64,000 nucleotides of DNA from Ga0077560 sp046330435 (GCA_046330435.1 JAXLST010000016.1:62001-126000), one strand, 5' to 3'; positions 16,126-23,876 are shown, counted from the stretch's first letter. Program-made: numbers and translations. Notes: generated from the sequence alone by a model not told the origin.

Positions 16126-17415
16126 ATGGCGACCCACGCGTCCCTGGCGTTCGTGCTGGTCCGGTTCAGGGGTGATCCCTCGGAGCCGCTCACGACGGCC
16201 GCCGCCGATCGGATGTTCACCGCCGCCGGGCGGGGAACCCTTAACGTCGTGGACTGGTTCGACGACAACACCCACGGCGCGATCGATATGTCGGGCAACC
16301 GGGTGTTCGGGTGGTACGAGCTGCCGGACACGCTCGCCGAGTACTCGGCGCGGCGAACCGACGGGACCTACCCGCGGGTGAAGATCGTCGAGCTGGCCCG
16401 CGCCGCGGCGGCGGCCGCCGGCCAGGACCTGTCCGGATTCACGGCCGTGGTCGCGATCACCAACGTCGGTGTCGATCTGTTCGGCGGCACCGGCGTGGTC
16501 TGCGCATCGGGAGTGCGCACGGGCCTGCAGTACTGGGAGATCAACGTCGCGCCGTCGGTGATCTGTCAGGAGATCATCCACGGGCTGGGCGTCCTGACCC
16601 ATGCGCGCCGCCACGGATCCGACGACGACTACCGCGATCCGTACGACGTGATGAGCATGTTCAACGCCTCTGCCGGCCACCATCCCGATGATCCAGGCCT
16701 GCCGATCGGCCCCGGGCTCAATGCCGCCTTCATGCACAACTGCGGCTGGCTCGACACCGCGCGCATCGCCCCGGACGGGCGGGTCCAGCTCCGGCCGCTG
16801 CACCGACGGGACCTGGCCGGGCCCCTGTACGCCCAGGCCGGCGGGTACTTCGTGGAGTACCGGCCGAGCCACCGGTGGGACACCGGCTTTGCGAGCATCG
16901 TGTTGGTCCACTACATCGCCAACGGCACCTCGTATCTGATGGCCGAGCTCGGCGCCGGACAGCAGTTCAGCTGGGGTGATCCGGGCGACCCGTTCACCGA
17001 GCACGGCACCATCTCGGTCGAGGAGATCGACGACGCCACCCTTACCGCGACGGTCGCGACCCGGGTGACCCCGCCGGCCAGGGTCCCGCAGGCGGGTCCG
17101 GCCTGGTCCCTGTTCGGCAGCGAATGGGGCGACGGGGGCGGACTGGTGATCCTCGGCGGGCGCGTGATCAAGATTCCCCCGCGTTCCCCGTCGCTGGCGG
17201 TGCTCGAGGCCGTCGCTTCGGTCGCGTCTCTGGAGCAGATCTCCATCGCGCCCGCGCTTCGAAGCCAGGCACAGGCTGAGCTGCTCGCCGAGGCCTCGGC
17301 GAGACTCGACCGCAGTCGGATCGCCCTCACCGAGCCCCATTCGCCACTGGACGACCTCGACATGGAGGCGGTCCGGCACCTGCAGGCCCGCCGCGACACG
17401 CACGGTACGCGCTGA
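16126..17415 (+). CDS. Zincin-like protein with degenerate metalloprotease motif
   Basis: An AGAGGAG site precedes the ATG. The 429-residue protein has no signal peptide. Its N-terminal half shows a metallopeptidase-like core: VICQEIIHGLGVLTHARR, then DDDYRDPYDVMSMF and HNCGWL. This resembles the HExxH...DPYDVM layout of M6/M12-type secreted proteases, but the first His is Gln here (QEIIH). Such QExxH variants occur in groups of uncharacterised proteins. The C-terminal half is beta-rich and ends in a helical tail. Function in the copper island is unclear; it may be inactive or bind metal without proteolysis. Confidence 0.55.
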   Translation: MATHASLAFVLVRFRGDPSEPLTTAAADRMFTAAGRGTLNVVDWFDDNTHGAIDMSGNRVFGWYELPDTLAEYSARRTDGTYPRVKIVELARAAAAAAGQDLSGFTAVVAITNVGVDLFGGTGVVCASGVRTGLQYWEINVAPSVICQEIIHGLGVLTHARRHGSDDDYRDPYDVMSMFNASAGHHPDDPGLPIGPGLNAAFMHNCGWLDTARIAPDGRVQLRPLHRRDLAGPLYAQAGGYFVEYRPSHRWDTGFASIVLVHYIANGTSYLMAELGAGQQFSWGDPGDPFTEHGTISVEEIDDATLTATVATRVTPPARVPQAGPAWSLFGSEWGDGGGLVILGGRVIKIPPRSPSLAVLEAVASVASLEQISIAPALRSQAQAELLAEASARLDRSRIALTEPHSPLDDLDMEAVRHLQARRDTHGTR

Positions 17416-17469
17416 TCCCCGGTGGCCGGTGCGACTCCCGGAGGAGGCACCGGCCACGAGTCGTCCGTC

Positions 17470-17886
17470 TCAGGCCATCGCGCCGAGCAGGTCCCGGCAG
17501 GCCCGCTCGCATGCCCGGCACCGCTCGGCGCACTGGGCGCAGTGGGCCATGCCGTGGTCACCGTGCGCGGCGCATTCCTCGCCGCAGGCCCGGCACGCCA
17601 TGGCGCACGCCTCGAGCTGCGCCCTGGCGATGTCCACCTGGAACCCGACCCGCCGGCTGAGGGTGCGGGCGGTGACGGCACAGATGTCGGCACAGGTCAG
17701 GTCCAGCCCGATGCAATGGGTCAGCTCGGAGACAGCGGACTCGCTCAGGCAGTCGTCCGCGCACTGCGAACAGGCCTGGGCGCATTCCACGCACGCCTCG
17801 ATGCAGTCCACCAGCACGCCGCGGTCCATCTGAAGGTCGGCCGGCGACGCATCGAGCATCGAGCGGGCGATGTCACTCACGGACAT
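17470..17886 (-). CDS. Cysteine-rich four-helix copper-storage-like protein (Csp)
   Basis: The 138-residue protein holds 18 cysteines spaced as CxxxC/CxxC along predicted helices (VDCIEACVECAQACSQCADD, LEACAMACRACGEECAAHGD, AHCAQCAERCRACERAC). This is the pattern of the Csp1/Csp3 four-helix bundles, which store many Cu(I) ions inside the bundle. No signal peptide is present, so it would be a cytosolic Csp3-type store. A short His/Asp loop (AAHGDHGMAH) lies between the last helices. Its place in the copper island supports the call. Confidence 0.85.
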   Translation of the reverse strand: MSVSDIARSMLDASPADLQMDRGVLVDCIEACVECAQACSQCADDCLSESAVSELTHCIGLDLTCADICAVTARTLSRRVGFQVDIARAQLEACAMACRACGEECAAHGDHGMAHCAQCAERCRACERACRDLLGAMA

Positions 17887-17992
17887 TTCAGGCTCCTCCC
17901 GTTGGGGTGTGCCCGAGCCCTGCCCGGCCGAGGGCGAGGGAAACGCGTCGCGGGTGGGGCCCAACACGCGGTGGTCCCCACCCGCAGAACGC

Positions 17993-19432
17993 TCAGACGC
18001 CCGCCATCTCCGGGGTGACGTCCGCCTCGGACGACGCCGGGCCGGCCGGCCGGGGGAACCGCAGCAGCACCGCCGCGAGCACCGCACCGGCGAGGGCGAT
18101 TCCCGCCGCCCCCAGGAACGCGGCGCCGTACCCATCGGTGAGGGCCGCCGGGTCGCCGAGCGCGTCGGCGCCCTGGGCGGTCGCGACCGCGGTCATCACG
18201 GCCAGGCCGAGTGCGGACCCCACCTGGTAGGTGGTGTTCACCAGACCCGACGCCAGGCCTCCCTCGTGCATCGGCGCGGCGGAGATCGCGGTCCCCAGGG
18301 ACGGGATGAACGCCAGGCTCATGCCGGCGGCCGCCAGCAGGGAGGCGGGCAGCACGTCGGCGGTGAAGGTCCCGTCGGCGCGCACCAGCGAGAACACGGC
18401 CATGCCGATGGCCAGCAGGCTCATCCCCAGGACGATCGGCGCCTTCGGGCCGAACCGACCGATCACCCGGGGGGCCACCACGACCATCAGGGCCATGATG
18501 GTGAGGGTCATCGGCAGCAGGGCCGCTCCGCTGGCGAACGCCCCGAAGCCCAGCACCTGCTGCAGGTAGAGGTTCAGGAAGAACCACATCGGGATCCAGG
18601 CGGCCCCGAGCAGGGCCTGCAGCAGGTTGGCGGCCGCCAGGTTCGGGAGCCGCAGGATGCCGAGCCGCAGCAGCGGATCACGGCTGCGCGCCTGCACGCC
18701 GACGAACGTCGCCAGCAGTCCCAGCGCGCCGGCGAGGGTGATGAGCGTCGTGGGCGAGGTCCAGCCCTCCACGGGTGCGCGGACGATCCCGAACACGGCC
18801 AATGCCAGGCCCGCGGTGCCGGTGACGGCGCCCAGCAGGTCGACCGAGCCCTCACGACGTGCACCCGCTGGCATCAGGGCCGGGGTGACCGCCAGGACCA
18901 GCAGGGCGATCGGGATGTTGACGTAGAAGACCCATGGCCAGGAGATCCACTCGGTGATCACGCCGCCGAGGAACACCCCGGCGGTGCCGCCGGCCGGGGC
19001 CGCGGCCCCGTAGATCGAGAACGCCCTGGTGAGCTCCCTCGGGTCATGGGCGAACAGGCCGACCAGCAGCGAGAGCGCCGCAGGGGCGATGAGGGCGGCA
19101 CCGGCACCCTGCCCGGCCCGGGCCGCGATCTCGACGGCAGGTGAACCGGCCAGACCCGCCGCGAGCGAGGAACCGGCGAGCACCACCCAGCCGGCGCTGA
19201 ACACCCGCCGCGCGCCGAGGTGGTCGGCGAGGCGGCCGCCGAGCAGCAGCAGCCCGCCAAGGGCCACGACGTAGGCGTTGAACACCCACGACAGGCCGTC
19301 GGGACTGAATCCGAGATCCGCCTGGATCTTGGGAAGTGCCACCCCGATGATCGAGGTGTCCATGATCACCATGAACTGCGCCAGCGCGATGACGGCCAAT
19401 GCCGCCCATCGCCTGGGATGTGGTTGTCGCAT
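17993..19432 (-). CDS. MFS drug/proton antiporter, DHA2 type
   Basis: The 479-residue protein has about 14 membrane segments. It has D1 motif VIMDTSIIGVALPKIQADLG in helix 1, motif A as GGRLADHLGARRV and the proline/glycine-rich helix 5 stretch AAAPAGGTAGVFLGGVI. This is the DHA2 (EmrB/QacA) family, which exports drugs or other small molecules by proton antiport. A near-perfect CsoR operator 52 bases upstream suggests copper-regulated expression, unusual for this family. The substrate could be a copper ligand or a toxic metal complex (inference). It lies between the Csp-like and SHOCT genes. Confidence 0.88.
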   Translation of the reverse strand: MRQPHPRRWAALAVIALAQFMVIMDTSIIGVALPKIQADLGFSPDGLSWVFNAYVVALGGLLLLGGRLADHLGARRVFSAGWVVLAGSSLAAGLAGSPAVEIAARAGQGAGAALIAPAALSLLVGLFAHDPRELTRAFSIYGAAAPAGGTAGVFLGGVITEWISWPWVFYVNIPIALLVLAVTPALMPAGARREGSVDLLGAVTGTAGLALAVFGIVRAPVEGWTSPTTLITLAGALGLLATFVGVQARSRDPLLRLGILRLPNLAAANLLQALLGAAWIPMWFFLNLYLQQVLGFGAFASGAALLPMTLTIMALMVVVAPRVIGRFGPKAPIVLGMSLLAIGMAVFSLVRADGTFTADVLPASLLAAAGMSLAFIPSLGTAISAAPMHEGGLASGLVNTTYQVGSALGLAVMTAVATAQGADALGDPAALTDGYGAAFLGAAGIALAGAVLAAVLLRFPRPAGPASSEADVTPEMAGV

Positions 19433-19484
19433 GTGGGCCTCCCGGGTCCAGCCGGCCCCCGTCAGTGGACCGATCCTGGGTAGT

Positions 19485-19504
19485 TACCCTAGGGGGGTAT
19501 GGTA
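19485..19504. promoter_or_regulatory. CsoR operator upstream of the MFS gene
   Basis: TACCCTAGGGGGGTATGGTA differs from the second csoR operator (15694-15713) at only three central bases. It lies 52 bases before the MFS start on the minus strand and about 250 bases before the SHOCT gene on the plus strand. The rest of the 19433-19753 gap shows only a TTGACG hexamer at 19663 and no other clear signal. Confidence 0.82.
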
Positions 19505-19753
19505 TATACCTCTCGGGCTGGAACGCAAGGGAGACGTCGAGCGGCTGGGGCCCGGGCGTGGGACCGACCCCCCGGAACCGGCGGGCGCGCCGTCGCGGCG
19601 TGAGCCCTGGCCGGGCCCTGGCGGTGGCGCGAGCGAGCTCCGCCGAGAAGTACCGCCGGTTGTTGACGGGTGTCATCGAATCGTCATCAACCTCAACAGC
19701 GGCTCGCAATCTCGGCCCGTGAGACTGCAGGTGGTCGAGAGAAGGAGGCGGTG

Positions 19754-20044
19754 ATGATGAACGGCGGCTGGGGGGCCATGACCCCATTCGGTTGGGCCAT
19801 GATGGTGGTCCTGTGGGTGTCGGTGATCGGGCTGGTGGTCTGGGCGATGACCCGGATCTTCCCCGGCACCTCCGGGGCCGCCCGGGACCGGGGCTCCGAG
19901 GACCCGGGACGCGACGAGGCATCCGTGGTCGATCCGCTGGCGCTGCTGGAGCGCCGCCTCGCCACCGGTGAGGTCGATCCCGAAACCTATGACCGCATCC
20001 GCGAACGGCTCGATGCGGCGCGGCAACCGAAGGAGGTGCGGTGA
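19754..20044 (+). CDS. Small membrane protein with SHOCT domain
   Basis: AAGGAGG at 19742-19748 points to a start at 19754 (GTG 19751 or ATG 19757 are also possible). The 96-residue protein has one membrane helix (AMMVVLWVSVIGLVVWAM), a variable linker, and a C-terminal SHOCT motif (DPLALLERRLATGEVDPETY). SHOCT is a short C-terminal oligomerisation-type helix of unknown function. It overlaps the next Met-rich gene by 4 bases and probably shares a transcript with it and the RR/HK pair. Confidence 0.75.
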   Translation: MMNGGWGAMTPFGWAMMVVLWVSVIGLVVWAMTRIFPGTSGAARDRGSEDPGRDEASVVDPLALLERRLATGEVDPETYDRIRERLDAARQPKEVR

Positions 20045-20313
20045 TGACGCGGAACGGGATCATCGCCATTGCGACGGCCGCGGTCCTGGGGGCGGCGGTC
20101 CTAACGGCAACGGCCGTGCCGGCGCTCTCAGGAGGACACCAACGGCAGGCGGCATGGCACCAGACGATGTACGGCGGCGCGGCGGGCCCGTCGATGATGA
20201 GCGGGGCTCAGGACCCGATGAGCGGCGCTCAGGGCTCGATGGGCGGCTGGCAGCGGGGGATGATGCGCGGGCGGACCATGCCCGGCGGCATGATGGGTAC
20301 ATGGTCCCGATGA
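20041..20313 (+). CDS. Met-rich exported small protein
   Basis: The 90-residue protein starts with a signal peptide (GIIAIATAAVLGAAVLTATA, likely cleavage after VPALS). The mature part is rich in Met, Gly, Gln and His with PSMMSG, DPMSG, GSMGG, RGMMRG and PGGMMG; 12 of 90 residues are Met. Met-rich motifs bind Cu(I) in PcoA/CopA/CopC-type periplasmic proteins. With the surrounding genes this suggests an extracytoplasmic copper binder, but it matches no named family that I recognise. Confidence 0.6.
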   Translation: MMTRNGIIAIATAAVLGAAVLTATAVPALSGGHQRQAAWHQTMYGGAAGPSMMSGAQDPMSGAQGSMGGWQRGMMRGRTMPGGMMGTWSR

Positions 20314-20335
20314 GCGCGGTACCCAGGGGACCCGC

Positions 20336-21046
20336 GTGAGCGGGTCCCCACCGCAGGCCGTGCCACCGCTGGTGCTGGTGGTCGACGACGAGCCACCGCT
20401 GGTGCACCTGGTGCGCAGTTACCTGGAACGCGAGGGCTTCCGGGTCACCGAGGCCGGCGACGGACATGCGGCGGTCCAGGCGGTCCGGGAGCTGTCCCCG
20501 GACCTTGTGGTGCTCGACCTCATGCTGCCGGGCATCGACGGCATCGAGGCGTGCCGCCGAATCCGGGCATTCAGCGACTGCTACGTGGTGATGCTCACCG
20601 CCCGCGCGGAGGAGATCGACATGCTGGTCGGGCTCGCCGTCGGCGCCGACGACTACATGACCAAACCGTTCTCTCCCAGGGAGCTCACCGCCCGGGTACG
20701 GGCGATGCTGCGCCGGCCCCGCGCCGCCGATACCGGCCCGGAACCGGTGCGCCGCGTGGGTTCCCTCGAGGTCGACCCGGCAGCCCACGAGGTCCGGCTC
20801 GACGGCGAGCGGCTGGAGCTCACTCCACTGGAGTTCGGGCTGCTCGAGACGCTTGCCGCGCAGCCCCGGGTCGCCTTCACTCGGCGGCAGCTCATCGACC
20901 GGGTGTGGGGCACCGGATGGGTCGGCGACGAACACCTGGTCGACGCCCACATCGTGCGGCTGCGGCGCAAGCTCGGTGACAACCCGGCAGACCCGCGGTT
21001 CGTCCAGACGGTCCGCGGTGTCGGCTACCGCATGGGTCCCGGATGA
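20336..21046 (+). CDS. OmpR-family response regulator
   Basis: The 236-residue regulator starts at GTG. Receiver domain: VLVVDDEPPL with the acidic pair, phosphoacceptor Asp about 61 in VVLDLMLPG, switch Thr in VVMLTARAEE, Lys in MTKPFSPREL. The C-terminal winged helix ends in VQTVRGVGYRMG. It is cotranscribed with the kinase that overlaps its stop (ATGA), and the pair is a close paralogue of the pair at 1-1206. It probably controls the copper/envelope genes of this unit. Confidence 0.93.
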   Translation: MSGSPPQAVPPLVLVVDDEPPLVHLVRSYLEREGFRVTEAGDGHAAVQAVRELSPDLVVLDLMLPGIDGIEACRRIRAFSDCYVVMLTARAEEIDMLVGLAVGADDYMTKPFSPRELTARVRAMLRRPRAADTGPEPVRRVGSLEVDPAAHEVRLDGERLELTPLEFGLLETLAAQPRVAFTRRQLIDRVWGTGWVGDEHLVDAHIVRLRRKLGDNPADPRFVQTVRGVGYRMGPG

Positions 21047-22161
21047 ACCGGTTGCGACGCAGTCTCGGGGCCAAGTTGCTGGTCGCCCAGCTGCTGGTGG
21101 TGCTGGCCGGGAGCCTGACGCTGCTGCTGGTCGCCGGGGCCGCCGGCCCATGGCTCTTCGACCGCCACCTCCAACGCCGCCTGCAGGGTGTCCCCGACAC
21201 GATCACGCACCATGCCCACGCCGCGTTCGAGGAGGCGCTCACCACCTCACTTGGCGCCGCGATCACCGCGGCGACGCTGACCGCGGTGATCGCCAGCGCG
21301 GTGCTCACCCGGCGCATCGTCGCCCCGATCCGCGAGCTGGCGGCCGGTGCGAGGGCGATCGCCGCCGGCCGCCTGGACACCCGGGTACAGGTCCAGGGCG
21401 ACGATGAGCTCGCAACCCTTGCGACGTCGTTCAACGCGATGGCCCAACGTCTCGCCGATACCGAACGCACCCGCACACGGCTGGTCGGCGATGTCGCACA
21501 CGAACTGCGCACACCGCTGGCGACCCTCGACGGCTACCTGGAAGGCCTCGCCGACGGGGTCATCACCCCGACCGATGACACGTGGGAGACCCTGCGCACC
21601 CAGACCCGACGCATGGCCCGCCTGGCCGACGACCTCGCCCTGGTCTCCCGGGCCGAGGAGGGACGCCTCGACCTGCGAATGCGGCCCACCGACCCGAACG
21701 AGGTGCTCGCCTCGGCGGTGAGCGCCGTCGGACCGCTCGCCGAACGCGCCGGCGTGTCCCTCCTGACCGCCCTCCCGCAGCAGCTGCCCACCATCCCCGC
21801 CGACCCCGAACGGCTGCTGCAGGTCCTCGGGAACCTGCTTGACAACGCGGTGCGCCACACCCCCGCCCGTGGGTGCGTCACCGTGTCCGCCGACGCCACA
21901 GACGACACGGTCCGCGTCACGATCACCGACACCGGCGACGGGATCCCGCCCGCCGAGATCGAGCGGATCTTCACGCGCTTCCATCGCGTCGATGCGGCCC
22001 GCACCGCCGGCACCGGGGGCAGCGGCATCGGCCTGACCGTCGCCCGAGCGATCGCCGACGCCCATGGCGGCCACCTGGAGGCAAGCAGCGCCGGCCCGGG
22101 CACCGGTGCGACATTCACACTGACCCTGCCGGTCGAAGAAACACGCCCGAGCACCGCCTGA
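21043..22161 (+). CDS. Membrane sensor histidine kinase (BaeS-like), paralogue of 85-1206
   Basis: The 372-residue kinase has the same plan and length as the one at 85-1206: membrane segments about 12-34 and 68-90, a short external loop, HAMP, HELRTPLATLDGYLEGLADG with His 153, N box LGNLLDNAVRHTPA, G1 TDTGDGIPP and G2 GSGIGLTVARAIADAHGG. The external loop has several His residues (DTITHHAHAAFEEAL) against one or two in the paralogue, which could tune metal binding. It is the last cargo gene before the rep module of unit B. Confidence 0.93.
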   Translation: MNRLRRSLGAKLLVAQLLVVLAGSLTLLLVAGAAGPWLFDRHLQRRLQGVPDTITHHAHAAFEEALTTSLGAAITAATLTAVIASAVLTRRIVAPIRELAAGARAIAAGRLDTRVQVQGDDELATLATSFNAMAQRLADTERTRTRLVGDVAHELRTPLATLDGYLEGLADGVITPTDDTWETLRTQTRRMARLADDLALVSRAEEGRLDLRMRPTDPNEVLASAVSAVGPLAERAGVSLLTALPQQLPTIPADPERLLQVLGNLLDNAVRHTPARGCVTVSADATDDTVRVTITDTGDGIPPAEIERIFTRFHRVDAARTAGTGGSGIGLTVARAIADAHGGHLEASSAGPGTGATFTLTLPVEETRPSTA

Positions 22162-22264
22162 AAGGCCCCACCGGCACCCGGGTGCAGCGGCGCCGCAGCG
22201 GGCGCTCGGCGGCCGCGCCCTCCGAGCCGGACTCGAGAAGCCGCCTTGACCCGGTCGCGCGTGT

Positions 22265-22285
22265 GCGCCGGCACCGTGCCGGCGC
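22265..22285 (+). terminator. GC-rich hairpin at the edge of the rep module, copy 2
   Basis: GCGCCGGCA and TGCCGGCGC pair over a 3-base loop, about 100 bases after the kinase stop. It is the counterpart of the hairpin at 4229 and is followed by the same conserved CGCGCAGGACTGA and CGGACTTCAAC blocks. There is no T tract. Conservation between copies although the upstream genes differ suggests it belongs to the replication module and not only to the upstream transcript. Confidence 0.55.
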
Positions 22286-22363
22286 GCGCAGGACTGAAGA
22301 ACGGACTTCAACAGACTGGGGTCCAGGCAAGGGGCCGATTTGCAGGTGGTTATCGCGGTCGCG

Positions 22364-22452
22364 ATCGCACGGACTGCCCTGGTCGTATCGCCTGAACTGC
22401 CCAGGTTCATCGCACCAACTGCCCTGGTGCATCGCAGGAACTGCCCTGGTCT
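22364..22452. repeat. Four 22-bp iteron-like direct repeats, copy 2
   Basis: Repeats start at 22364, 22387, 22409 and 22431, with the same 23/22/22 spacing as copy 1. The unit reads ATCGCA, then two or three variable bases, then ACTGCCCTGGT and two variable bases; the conserved core is ACTGCC-x-TGGT. The rep stop codon (22407) again falls in repeat 2. Confidence 0.8.
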
Positions 22453-23471
22453 GCGCGGGCCCGTTCGGCAACAAGCAGGTAGGTGTCCCGATGCTCCCCC
22501 GCCGTCACGGCGACCCGCCGGTAGCGGTTGGGATTGGCGGTGACCTCCTCCGCTGCGCGACACAGGGTCGCGCGCTGGTGGTGGGGTCGGGTGGCGGTGA
22601 TTCCGAGGGTCGCAAGCAGCGCCTGGTCAACGGTGCGCCGGTACGTGCCGGCGAACCGCTCGGCCTCCAGGAACACCAGCAGCCGGCGGGCGGTGTGGCC
22701 ACGTAGGGCCCTGAGCTGCCGCCAGCTGACGAAGGTCACATGGCCGCGACGGAGTTGTTCGTGGAGCCAGTCGCCCAGGACCAGCATCCCGGCATGCGAG
22801 CACCGCCCGGGGCGGTCCCGCTCACCGCGTTCCCACCTATCAAGCAGCCCGAAGGTGTCGATCCGGACCTCCCTCAGGCGCGCGTTGAACACCCGGGCCC
22901 GGAACGTGGCCTGGGTGAGGGAATCCACCGCTCGGGCCAAGTCGGTGGCGGCGCCACCGCCCCGCCGCCACCCCAGATCATCGGCGAGCCCGCCGAGGGT
23001 GAACGGGATGTGCCGTGCATCAGGGGTGCCAAGCTCGCGCCAGCGAGAGCAAACCCACACCAGCACGTCGAAGGAGACCCCTCCAAGGGGCGGCCCCGGG
23101 TCGATGCGCTCCACCAGCCCGAGCCGGTCGTGGCTCGCGATCAGCTCGACCAGGCCGGTGCCGTAGCTGGCGCCAGGGTTCCACAGGCCCTTACGGGCCA
23201 GGTTGCTCTCGATGCAGGCCCGATCGCTCATCAGGCGGGTTCGCGCCTTCGCCTGGGCCACCGGTGACGATTCCGGCGCGGGCTCGGGGCTTGGCTGGTG
23301 AGCGTTTGTGGCGGCCATCGCACGCAGCACAAGGTCCCGGAGATCCGGGTCCTCGGGAAGCTCGATGGCGGCCGGGAGTGCCCCGCTCACCTCCCCACCA
23401 CGAGGCGGAAATGAGCGGCGCGAGCGGCTGGGGGTGGTAACAGGGTGGTAACTCGACGCACCGAGACCCAC
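22407..23471 (-). CDS. Replication-initiator-like protein, intact copy
   Basis: The 354-residue protein has an N-terminal acidic/Pro segment, then a compact core: FDVLVWVCSRWRELGTPDAR, FTLGGLADDLGWRRGGGA, DLARAVDSLTQATFRARVFN, TFGLLDRWERGERD, MLVLGDWLHEQLRRGHVTFV and LRGHTARRLLVFLEAERF. The order of a short helix, a wing-like strand pair and an arginine-bearing LRGHTARRL helix resembles RepA-type plasmid initiators (PF10134-like). I infer this from pattern, not from a search. Iterons overlap its 3' end and repeats surround its 5' end. The first about 15 residues are encoded by the GGTGGTAAC repeats, so the true start may lie downstream. An IS-free paralogue of 4371-6741. Confidence 0.6.
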   Translation of the reverse strand: MGLGASSYHPVTTPSRSRRSFPPRGGEVSGALPAAIELPEDPDLRDLVLRAMAATNAHQPSPEPAPESSPVAQAKARTRLMSDRACIESNLARKGLWNPGASYGTGLVELIASHDRLGLVERIDPGPPLGGVSFDVLVWVCSRWRELGTPDARHIPFTLGGLADDLGWRRGGGAATDLARAVDSLTQATFRARVFNARLREVRIDTFGLLDRWERGERDRPGRCSHAGMLVLGDWLHEQLRRGHVTFVSWRQLRALRGHTARRLLVFLEAERFAGTYRRTVDQALLATLGITATRPHHQRATLCRAAEEVTANPNRYRRVAVTAGEHRDTYLLVAERARADQGSSCDAPGQLVR

Positions 23472-23546
23472 CGAAACGCGCCCCTCTCGTAGAGGAGCGA
23501 AAACAGCTCAGACGACGCGGTTTGCTTGACCCACCGAGACCCACCG
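23433..23546. repeat. Short direct repeats upstream of rep copy 2
   Basis: GGTGGTAAC at 23433-23441 and 23444-23452, GACGCACCGAGACCCACCG at 23455-23473 and GACCCACCGAGACCCACCG at 23528-23546. Order and spacing equal copy 1 (6703-6816), while the sequence between the repeat pairs has diverged, which points to selection on the repeats. Confidence 0.6.
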
Positions 23547-23562
23547 GCATGCCGCGGAGCTG

Positions 23563-23604
23563 CTTTTAATCCCAAGGTCGCAGGTTCGAGCCCTGCACGG
23601 CCCA
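23563..23604 (+). other. tRNA-Lys(UUU) 3' half, attachment-site copy 2
   Basis: Same 42-nt segment as at 6833-6874, with two differences that form a base pair in the T stem (GCAGG/CCTGC here, ACAGG/CCTGT there). No 5' half precedes it. It marks the right end of unit B. A GTAAAGCGGTTTAC palindrome follows at 23623-23636, and the remaining bases to 23876 show no gene. Confidence 0.85.
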
Positions 23605-23876
23605 TGCGGACAGAGCGCCTTGGTAAAGCGGTTTACGCTGATTCTTTTGCGGAATTTGTCGCGACCGGCACCGGGTCGCGTGGCAGCAGCAGTCGCAGCG
23701 GTTTGCGAGTTTCGGAACGCGCGGCCGCGGTCGAGGAGCCTCGCCTCCCGCATCGTCCGCGAGAGTAGATGCATGCGCGCAACCCAAACGCGTGTTCGCC
23801 GGGCGCCCAACGCTGGCAAGCCCCGGCGGTCCGTCAGCGCCGCGCGAATCTACGCGCCGAAGACGCGGTCTCGCCA

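Larger units (their letters stand above)
6875..23604. mobile_element. Integrated copper-resistance unit B between tRNA-Lys half copies
   Basis: About 16.7 kb lie between two directly repeated tRNA-Lys 3' halves (6833-6874 and 23563-23604). The content is almost entirely copper/metal handling plus a rep gene with iterons next to the right-hand att copy. No tyrosine or serine recombinase, relaxase or FtsK/Tra gene is recognisable inside. It may therefore depend on an integrase supplied elsewhere, or be a decayed element. Confidence 0.6.

Noticed and set aside
23563..23604. A functional tRNA-Lys gene
   Set aside because: Only the anticodon-loop-to-3'-end half is present; no acceptor 5' strand or D arm lies upstream here or at 6833.
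23605..23876. Integrase remnant next to the att copy
   Set aside because: The translations in all frames lack the R..HxxR..Y residues of tyrosine recombinases or a serine-recombinase core; nothing can be supported.
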